Shown here: piece by piece, positions 19,481 to 28,150 of the stretch
Position numbering within the stretch: the first letter of the stretch is position 1
How the letters are laid out: each line of letters opens with the position of its first letter
From: Chara braunii
Taxonomy: Eukaryota; Streptophyta; Charophyceae; Charales; Characeae
Assembly: GCA_003427395.1 (NCBI GenBank)
Contig: BFEA01000158.1
Location: 1,661,830-1,695,068, forward strand
DNA length: 33,239 nt
Reading direction: 5' to 3'
Made by a program: the position numbers and the translations under genes
Notes under the pieces: model-generated
Told to the model about the DNA's origin: nothing
What the model saw: only the letters and a program-made list of their open reading frames with translations
Databases searched by the model: none

Positions 19481-20944
19481 AAACTCATGAAGGCAGAAGA
19501 TACACATTCTGAACGTAATTAATTAGATGTATCTTTACGCTTGACTTCTAAATAATTTTTATTTATTTTGTCTATTGATGTGTTTTCAAAGAACGGGTAG
19601 GATCATGCGTACATAATATGCTTAAGTCGCACTCTTTCGATCGAATTATCATCACCAGTCGTAATATTTGTATTCAATGGTGTATTGAGTGACTTTTCGA
19701 TAGTCGAATCAACCTCTGTCTGCTCGTCATTCACATTTTATACGGAGAAGAAATACTTTGTCAAAAACTATTTTTTCTGTGTTGGAAAACATGTGATGAC
19801 ATGTCATTTATTTTAAATCTGATATTGAGTAGTTGTTTTTGCCAGTACATCCGTATTATGCTCACATTTGTCATAAAGTAGAACTGTAATATTTAATTTC
19901 ATTTCTCTATGGTAGGCTTGTTTTTTTTTTTATATTGATAGATAGGAATACCGAATATTACAGTGCAACACAAGTCCTTTCTTTTAATAACTTTGATAGT
20001 CTCTTAATTCACGTAATTGAAAATGGTCAGTAACATGTTGCTCACATTTTTTGTATTAAATTTTTCTTTGTTTTGCTTAATCCTTGAAAGTCGTGTTCTT
20101 GTCATTGTGAACTTCAATGAGATGGATACACAAGTGAACTGGACAGGGGATGATAGAAAGATAACTGTGGTATGGTCCGATTTTGTGGACTTTGCATTTG
20201 TAAATAATCTTATTCTCTCGGAAGCAAGGGTAATTTTATGCCGCTGCTACGTAAACATTCTTCTCGTTCGCTCTGACCACCAATACGTTCAACAATAGTC
20301 TTGCTCTTTCGTTATGGGTGACATTGCTCTCAAGCTCACTTGGTATGGTATTAAACTTTGCTCATCTATATTTGGGGGTTTATCTTGTTGTTTATGCTTA
20401 TTTATCTCAAACTTGTTCTATAAGATTGTTTTCTGTGTTTAGAGAAAACATTGAATTTTAGACTGTTCAAAAATTAAATTTGAGAACTTTCGTTTACATT
20501 TTAGTTACGAAAATTGCGACAAATTGATGTAATCATTATTCGTACAATATCAAGTGTAATATGAATATTAAGGAACGAATACATTCCATGTACGTTTGGT
20601 GACGGTTTTATAATGTTATAATATTCTTACACGGACTATGTTTTGTTGACATGCACGTGAGGGGGATGCTCGAGGAGGTTATACCTTGATGTTTGTGCAT
20701 GTATCGATGAGTGCAGAAACATCTGAAAACTTTATTATTTGCAAAAATATTTAGGTTTCTGCCCCTGCTTAAAATTTATTATTATTACTCTTTTATGACC
20801 GAATGGGCCTGAGGGCGTAAATTTAGTCATCAACCTACCACAAGAAGTGTCGGAAGGTATCATTTTATAAGAGAAATAGTACCAACACAATTTAACTTTT
20901 TTTTTTTTTTTTAGTTATCACATTTTACAAATTGTAATATATGC
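19481..20944. other. AT-rich non-coding stretch
   Basis: No supported gene. A frame at 20,017-20,298 starts with a hydrophobic segment (Met at 20,023), but its composition is Phe/Val/Leu-rich and nothing else supports it. A T-run lies near 20,899. Near 20,810-20,865, CAACCTACCACAAGAAGTGTCGG resembles the right flank of copies 4 and 5 of the 71-bp element. Confidence 0.45.
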
Positions 20945-21075
20945 TAGGTTACCAGTCGTCCGATGGCCGGACGTCTCGGCCGGACGTCTCCCCCAACCAT
21001 CCGGTAGGGGGGTTGTCCGCGATCCCAGACAATCACTTTTTGACATAAAAAAATAAATAAATAAAATTATGAAAG
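20945..21075 (+). repeat. SINE-like GC-rich repeat, copy 2
   Basis: Body from GCTAGGTTACCAGTCG through two GGCCGGACGTCTC units, CATCCGGTAGGGGGGTTGTC and GCGATCCCAGACAATC, then an A-rich tail AAAAAAATAAATAAATAAAA. Same order of words as copies 1 and 3. Confidence 0.55.
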
Positions 21076-21286
21076 TGTTGCGCATGCCATAGAGATCCCC
21101 CATAAAAAAAATTCAGAATTTTCTGAGCATTTGGTGATAGAGTGCTATTTGGGGTGGGAGGTGGGAGTACGAGGGGTTTTGGTGGGGATAGGGGGGGAAT
21201 GGGTGGGGATTAGAAACTTTGACGCTGGCTCAAATAAGCCAAAATTTTGATGGTATACACCTTATGCAAGGTAGAAGCCACATGAT

Positions 21287-21287
21287 T

Positions 21288-21326
<39 letters not shown>

Positions 21327-21415
21327 GCTAGGTCGGACGAACCCTGTCCGATCCGACGTCCGACCAGACATCCCGGACGGTCAGGGGGGTCCCGGACGTC
21401 CGGTAAAACAACCTA
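21287..21415 (-). repeat. SINE-like GC-rich repeat with long poly(A) tail, copy 3
   Basis: On the minus strand the body starts CTAGGTTGTTTTACCGGACG, passes through CCGGGACCCCCCTGACC and GGATCGGACAGGGTTCGTCC, and ends CTAGCGC followed by a run of about 35 A (T-run at 21,288-21,324 on +). GGGTTCGTCCGACC resembles a B box only weakly. Confidence 0.55.
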
Positions 21416-21540
21416 GAATATATGCATATATCTATATACATATTTATATTTGACGATATATATATAAATATCTATATTTATGTATGCATATACATATATA
21501 TATATATATATATATAATATGTATATAAATATATATTTTA
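21416..21540. repeat. (TA)n-rich microsatellite
   Basis: Long imperfect TATATA tract between the SINE-like copy and the hammerhead-derived repeat. Confidence 0.9.
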
Positions 21541-21655
21541 TGAAATACAACAACATCGGAAACCGATGGCAGAGAGGACGAAGCAGACAACAAACCAACG
21601 GGTTGAGAAAAAATGTTTCGTTGGAATTTCGCTGACTTATATATATATATATATA
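21541..21655 (-). repeat. Hammerhead-related repeat, decayed copy 2
   Basis: The reverse complement reads GTCAGCGAAATTCCAACGAAAC (21,615-21,636), then a CTCAACCCGTTGGTTTGTTG segment and CTCTCTGCC. This matches the order of elements in the 9.4-kb copy. Stem II is partly broken and CTGATGA is replaced by TA-repeat sequence, so it cannot be an active ribozyme. Confidence 0.6.
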
Positions 21656-21754
21656 AATGTCGTCAGGATTAAACACTTCTCATAAACGATATTACGTTCT
21701 AATTTATAATCATCCTCAGTCTATTATCACGTGTCTAACAATGTTTGCGCATGA

Positions 21755-21825
21755 GGTCGGTAGCTGCATATAATTTTACGGCTTAGCTATCCGTTGCAGA
21801 AGATAAATGTAGACACCAACCGACC
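21755..21825 (+). repeat. 71-bp inverted-repeat element, copy 4
   Basis: GGTCGGTAGCTGCATATAAT at one end and ACACCAACCGACC at the other. The first half of the interior resembles copy 2, the second half differs (CCGTTGCAGAAGATAAATG), defining a subfamily with copy 5. Confidence 0.75.
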
Positions 21826-22011
21826 AGGAAAAGTGTCGCCTGGAACAAATGACTTATTGACACTTAACAATTTGACAATGTATGTGCTCCCGAGACATTC
21901 ATCACTCTTCAAAAAAACAAAGATATAAAAAAAAATATACAAATTTTGTTACTTGATTACAAAAAGTTAGTTCTATTTTTTTTTTTTTTCACTTTCACAT
22001 TTTATACATTG

Positions 22012-22140
22012 TATATATATATATATATGTATCATCAGACAAAACTGCAAACTAAACAGTTGGCAGAGAGGGATAATAAAAGAACCAACGAGGAGTAGTG
22101 ACAAACAGTTTCGTCGGAGTTTCACCAACTTACATATACT
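22012..22140 (-). repeat. Hammerhead-related repeat, decayed copy 3
   Basis: The reverse complement contains GTTGGTGAAACTCCGAC then GAAACTGTTTGTCAC, so stem II (with one G-U pair), its loop, the GAAA and the cleavage-site GTC are kept. CTGATGA is missing in the expected place (GTAA there). A CTGATGA word is found at the far end of the unit, next to (TA)n. Confidence 0.65.
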
Positions 22141-22242
22141 AGAAAGTTCCAAGTATTAAGCACTTCTCATAAATGGTATTGTATTTTTGTTTTAAAATCA
22201 TCTTCAGTATTCTATCATGTTTCTAACAATGTTTGTGCATGT

Positions 22243-22315
22243 GGTCGGTGGGTGCATATTGAATGATCGACTTTGCATATCCGTTGCAAGACATAAATGT
22301 AGATACCAACCGACC
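22243..22315 (+). repeat. 71-bp inverted-repeat element, copy 5 (73 bp)
   Basis: GGTCGGTGGGTGCATA and ATACCAACCGACC ends. Flanks (AACAATGTTTGTGCATG before, AAGAAGTGTCGCC after) match those of copy 4, so copies 4 and 5 sit in a larger duplication. Confidence 0.75.
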
Positions 22316-23184
22316 ACAAGAAGTGTCGCCCAGAACAAAAGAATTATTCACACTTCACAATTTGAAAAATAATATGCTCTGAAGGCGTCCGCCGTCATGG
22401 AAAAAAACAAAGATATTGAATATAAAATAATAAAATTCAGTTACCTCATTACAAAAAATAAGTTATCACTTACTTCAATAAATATTATTCGCCTTTCTTG
22501 TTGGACTGTCAACTCTGCAGTTGAACATTCAAGATGCGAGACAGAGACATATCGATTTCAGGATACATTTATTGAAATGCGCTTGAATAAGAAGGTGTAG
22601 TTGAATAAGAATGTGCGTGATTTTGTGCTATGACAAACAAAGTTCGTTACAGCCTTCTATTGAGAGAGAGAGGGTGAGAGATGAAAAAAAAGAAGAAAAA
22701 AAAAACTAAAAATATGTAAATATCTTACATTCATAAACTCTAAAGTTCATTTCTATGACGTCCACATCAACTACTCAATCCTAGACATGTAAAAATTTTA
22801 TGATAAAAGCGCTAGAATGAAATTATGAATGTTTTGCCAGCCTACATATGCTATTTTTTTAACATACTGAACAACCATATTATTCCAACATGATTCCAAC
22901 ATGATTTCAACATGATATCAACTGTTTATCAACAAATTTTCAACACATGAGCAAAATTTTCAACAGAATATCAACTGTTGTTAAATTGTTTATATACAGT
23001 TTAAAACAACCATAACAACACAGAGAACATGATCAATGTTTGGCCAAACCAGATTGATTGACTTCCTGTTTATATTCATGAACCCCTCCGTCAAACAGTT
23101 TATAAACTGTTAATAATATGTTGTTATATGCAAAGGTATGTGATAAACTTGCTTTCAATAACACGACTTTTTTCTGTTGTTCTA
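22316..23184. other. AT-rich non-coding stretch with short tandem repeats
   Basis: No gene supported. GA/A-rich patch at 22,662-22,710. Tandem copies of a ~12-bp word (ATTCCAACATG) at about 22,883-22,918, then ATCAACTGTT and TTTTCAACA words to about 22,985. Confidence 0.5.
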
Positions 23185-23520
23185 CTGCGCATATGCTTAT
23201 GCTACGACGATCGAGAAAACGCCCTCAACTGACCTACCTCTGTGATTGCATGTAAAAGTTTTCGCACGTGGGTCAATAGCTCAGCAGGGATACACCCACC
23301 GAAGGGATGGTGACAACCCCCGCAGGTGGAGGTATGTTGTACCTCGCGGGATCCCTAACCTGTCGTAGGGAGTCGCGAGAGGTATAGCACGCGCGCACGG
23401 TCGGAGTGGTGTTTTAGTAAATGTGACAAAAAAAGACTCCTGCGTGACACGACCGTGAGGTTCGACACAAAAACACTTTGCGCCTGGGTGTGGGACCGCC
23501 GCGCGCGACAGCGCGCAGAC
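23185..23520 (+). repeat. 340-bp dispersed repeat, copy 2
   Basis: Same block order as 16,858-17,205. TAGCTCAGCAGG at 23,277-23,288 fits an RNA polymerase III A box and GGTTCGACAC at 23,460-23,469 fits most of a B box, though their spacing (about 180 bp) is far wider than in a tRNA. No poly(A) tail seen. It could be a SINE-type or tRNA-derived repeat. Confidence 0.7.
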
Positions 23521-24710
23521 TCATTGGTAACCCGTCAACTAAACTTGAAGTCCTTGTCATTGCCATCACCACGATGATGACGCAACTCCTGCACCTGAAC
23601 CGCCTTTCCATGTACGTCGCCCACACAAGCTATCACGACATCCATAGCTGATGTGAATCTTTCGTGTACACAAATTACGAATGTGTGATATCGACACAAT
23701 CTAAACCACCACTGCAGATCACACTCCACAACAACTCGTCTCTCACAATTCCTCTCCCCACTCCCTGCTCCTTCCCCTCCCTCCCTCCCACTCCCATCCC
23801 TCTCACACACTCTCTCTACCTCCACACGCACACACACCCTTTGTCTCTCTCTCTCCCCTTCGCTCCCCCGCTCTCTCCCTCTCCCTCTGCCTCCCCCGCA
23901 CTCGCTCTGTTGATTACCTTCCGGACAACCTTTCTCTCCCTTTTTCCCCCCCTCCCCGCACTACTTGCCTTCTCCGTCCACCCGTTCGCAAGTCATGAAC
24001 AGATATTGTAAATCCCTAAGCAAAAAAAAACGATGTTCTCATAGCGCCAACTTAAAACGGCCATCCATATACCTCGAGCTATGATATACGCTCAACATAG
24101 CAGCACATGGCAACATGTGTGCACAGAAGACACAATATTTACACAAGGCAACACTGCCAACAACCCTATATATATGTTCTCCTAAAGTGCCTACACGAAA
24201 CCATCCAAGACCTATCAAGCACACTCATCCCCGCACAACTACGACTACCCGGACCCTCCCCAAAAAACTACCAAAATAACCCAACTTGAGCCACAAAAAC
24301 CTGAAGATGGAAAATGGAGCTATAAAGATAAACGAATACAACTTCTCGATATAACACCACCTTAATTTTTTTTTAGAAAAGCAAAATTTCTCTCGACTCA
24401 AAACAAACCACCGTCTCGGATAACAACGATAAAACACCCCCCAAGCTATAAAAATATATGTAAAACACCCCTTATAATACATAGAACAACTAGTTACAAT
24501 AACACACGCACCACCACCATTAATAAATAATAGTAAAAGTTAAAACAAAAAATAATACATACTGTTCAGTTTTAACTGTTTTTTAGGTTAAAGGCTATAC
24601 AAGGCAAATATGAATTAACCCCGATATATAAAACTTAAAAAAACTTAAAGTTGTTTCTGCATCACCACCCCAAAAATCTATATATCGAGCACACACCGGA
24701 TAAATAACAA

Positions 24711-24771
<61 letters not shown>

Positions 24772-25000
24772 TTAAAAATTTTAAAATTTTAAAAATTAAA
24801 AAATCAAAAAATCAAAATGAAAAATAATAGAACAATTTTTGCTTTTTCTCCCAAAATAAAGGGGTATTCAGATTTTTTAACCACAACCACTCTGTGCCGC
24901 AACCCCCCCCCCTTTAGAAGGAAGTAAAGCATCCTCCAACAAACCAAAACAAAGACAAAATAAACATTAATAAAATAATGAACTGGAAACACAAGAAGTT
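23521..25000. other. Low-complexity non-coding stretch
   Basis: Pyrimidine-rich (C/T) DNA at about 23,745-23,965, A-rich DNA from about 24,250, (AAT)n at 24,710-24,768. No gene supported. The open frames follow base composition. Confidence 0.5.
24710..24768. repeat. (AAT)n microsatellite
   Basis: Uninterrupted ATA/AAT trinucleotide tract of about 20 repeats. Confidence 0.95.
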
Positions 25001-25164
25001 GTGCCCCGCCATACTAGTATCCCTATAAAACTTCTGATAAACTTACAAAGCACATACACATTAACACGTAATTCTCAACAAATAGGCTGCTCCAGCAGAA
25101 TGCATCTCCATGCAACTAACTTCCGCTTCGTAACTAAACATGTGCAGGATCAGATAGCATCCTC

Positions 25165-27588
25165 ATGGGCTGGCACCCGGAACTCGTCGTTGCCATTAGG
25201 CCCTTCTCAGCACTGCAACCGCCTATCGTGCACTGCCGGATCGCCATGCTTGCCATCCCTGCGGACGTTTTACTACAAGTTCATGAGGCTACGCTGGGAC
25301 AAGCTTCATTCCTGATTGAGAACCTGTCTTTCAGTGATTGGGCATCCCTCGTTTGCGTCATGCAAAACAAGCCGCAAGAACTGAATGCCAAAATCCAAGA
25401 ATTTGTAGGCAAGATCGTTGAGGCATGTAGAAAATCAGCAATTGAGAACTGAACCTCATCATAACCAAAGCCGAGAAGATCATTCTCGAGTTGCACGGGT
25501 ATGATACGACGCACCTTGACTCCGCTGGACAAGTCTCTATCAATAAGAGAAACGAGACCTTCAGCGATGCATACATTAACCAAATGATTCTTAAGTTGAA
25601 CTGGAGTACCTCAAGAAGAAAGAAGCGGAACAGAGGAGCAACGCACACACTGAGATCACTCCTCTCTAAAGAGACGTCGAACACAAGTTCGCCAAGAATA
25701 ACCCATTTTTACGGCTAGCATCTGTCACATGGACAAGGAAGGTTGTGCAACGCGTCTACAACCGATTATGGAAGCTCGACACCTTCAACTACACAACGCC
25801 AATCAACGTAGAGGCATACATGGCACTTGCTGGCCTCACTAATGCAGAAGTAGACAATTGTCAAACCGCTGCTAGGAACGGTACCATCTACTTCCCTGCT
25901 ACCAAAGGTGGACTAGATGCAAACTTTCCTCCGATCGCCAAGCTCGAGAAAGGGAAATGCCTGAATAGACACCAGCTGCATCAGAAAGGCATCCCAAAGT
26001 TCCCGACAAATCTATCTGAGCTCAAAAAGCTCTAGAGTGCTGGAAGACCATATCTGAAGTGCGCATGCCCCGGATGCGAGAAGAACTTCACCTGGTTTGA
26101 CCATATGATCTGGTATGTCATCGGTAACCTAGATAAGATTGACCCACAGACGCCATCAGAAAAAATCAGGATGCTTAAATTCCAAGTACTCCTTCACACA
26201 ACATGGAGGAAGCCGGTACTGGCACAGATCTCCATCATATTCATGCGGGAGTACATGATTAAGATCGTCAACCTCCTCACCCAGAACAGAGGCATCTCAG
26301 CGGAAGAGGTCCTCGACTACGAAAACTTCAGAGACGTGTCATTCGTACCCAAATTCACTATTGCACTCCTGCCGAACGCGGAAGGGCTCCTGCCACAATC
26401 AGCAAGCAGACGGCGCCTCCCTGACGTCGAGGATAAATTACTGAGAAGAAGCCGACAGATGAGGCTTGGCAACACGCCCACTTCAACTGTAACACTCACC
26501 ACCCCGACCCGAACACCCACCACCACACCACTGCAGCATACGCGCACATACAGCACGCAAGCGGGACCCAGCAGCACCACACCCACCACTGCGCAAATAG
26601 TTAGCAACCCGCCAGGACAAGTCAATCGCACTCCCACCTCTGTCTCAGCCACCAGATACGAAGCTGCAACGCCAATTGGACAACAACACATCCTCAACAA
26701 AGTATCCCAACCTCCCACATCGACGGTCACACCAAATCACAGTGCAACGCCTACTAACCGCGACGCTCCAACAAATGCAAACACCTGCACAACACACATC
26801 ATCCGCACAAACACGACACCTAACCTTAGCAGCAACGCACACTCACACTGCACGGGCGTACTCAGGAAAATGGCGCAGGGACTGCCAACAGACCAACAAT
26901 AAATGACTTTGCGAGTGCACAGCTAAGAGGAAATGCCTTCGCCATCGCCGCTGCCCAGCTCGCAACACGACAAACCAGCCTAATCACCATCAACAATGCC
27001 ACGCTCAGAAACAACCCACACGCACTGCATACTACGCACGTTAGCCCGAGCACTAACCTCGGCTTGACAATGTCACTCCCAACGCACCTAAACCTCCACG
27101 CTACCACTTTCACAACTACAGCCTGCACTGAAACCGAAAGACTTGCACGAAGGTGGGAACAACCACTTAGCATCGCCATGAACCCACTGCCTGTACCAGT
27201 CAGAGCAAATTCCAGGAGAGGCAACAAAACTCGCTGAGTTAAGCCTCTTTAGGAAGGAGTGCAGACCAGAAGACGGACAAGGAGGAAGACGGCGCATAAC
27301 GATCAATGACCACGGGACATACATGACGTCCTTATGGCACAGCAACAACGGCAGACGGTAGTAGTGGCCCAGCAACAAACACAATCTCAAGAGCATTCTG
27401 GCACAACGAATGCACAAACTCAGACAAACATATATGTGGAGCCAGGAGCAGATCCCGAATGGATGACGCATGCAGAGCATATCCTGAGACAATGATCACA
27501 AAGGGGTTCCATTCCTAAGCTGCCCACCAACGAACAACACATCACTGAAAATCAAAAAGTAATCCAGGTCAGCAGCAGCGACATGTAA
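25165..27588 (+). pseudogene. Long coding remnant of unknown family with low-complexity tail
   Basis: Codon-like sequence runs through several frames. Segments are 25,165-25,452 (contains SFLIENLSFSDWASLVCVMQ), 25,455-25,610, then one frame from about 25,608 to 26,902 broken by a TAA near 25,669 and a TAG at 26,033. That frame includes RVYNRLWKLDTFNYTTPINV, a KCACPGCEKNF Cys cluster followed by WFDH, and LAQISIIFMREYMIKIVNLL, then a Thr/Pro/Ser/Asn-rich tail from about 26,460. Sequence continues in another frame from about 26,881 to 27,238 (NDFASAQLRGNAFAIAAAQL) and, after further shifts, to a Gln-rich piece with PGADPEWMTHAEHIL ending near 27,588. I do not recognise it. The layout resembles a gag- or ORF1-like structural protein of a retroelement, but no catalytic domain is present to confirm that. 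Confidence 0.5.
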
Positions 27589-27649
27589 CAATAAATATAC
27601 ATTCGAATGACATTCTAAAAAAAGTAATCCAGGTCAGCAGCAGCGACAT
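27555..27649. repeat. 30-bp direct repeat
   Basis: AAAGTAATCCAGGTCAGCAG and the following GCGACAT occur at 27,555-27,584 and again at 27,620-27,649. A third relation, AATAAATATA plus CGAATGACA, follows. Confidence 0.85.
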
Positions 27650-28150
27650 CAATGAGCACGCCTGAATGTAAAGTTGCACAGCACAATAAATATAAGCAGC
27701 ATGCAACAATCGAATGACAACAAACAGAAAAATGTTACTTTTTTTAAAAAAATCCACTAAGTAAGATAAGGCAACAGAAAAACAGGCGTGCTCCCTACCC
27801 ACAACTCCAATAACCCTCTGCGTAACGGTTAAACCTACCATAACAAACTACAACTACCTCTCCCCCCTAAAAAACATCTTTCCCCTCACAGCTAATTAAC
27901 CAACAAAACTCTTACTTCCGTACCCGACTACTTGCTAAAGTCATAGCTCAGGTCACTGGAACGTCTGTCAAATGTGCAGGAACAACGACTACAAATAATG
28001 GAGGACAGAAGACTCGACTGGAGATCTAAGAAGGAATTAGACAAACATGTCATCTCCTGCCACTACGTTAACCAATTGATGGACAAACTTAAGTTTAAAA
28101 ACATTTTCAAGAACATCCTGCTAAAACACAACCCAGAAGCCATACCTATA
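27650..28150 (+). other. Spacer and short coding-like remnant next to the LINE junction
   Basis: Mostly non-coding. At 27,974-28,150 a + strand frame (QIMEDRRLDWRSKKELDKHV) runs up to the point where the LINE sequence begins on the minus strand, suggesting an older coding sequence cut at that junction. Confidence 0.35.

Noticed and set aside
20017-20298. Short frame with a hydrophobic N-terminus
   Set aside because: AT-rich composition yields Phe/Leu/Ile runs. No homology signal and no neighbour supports it.
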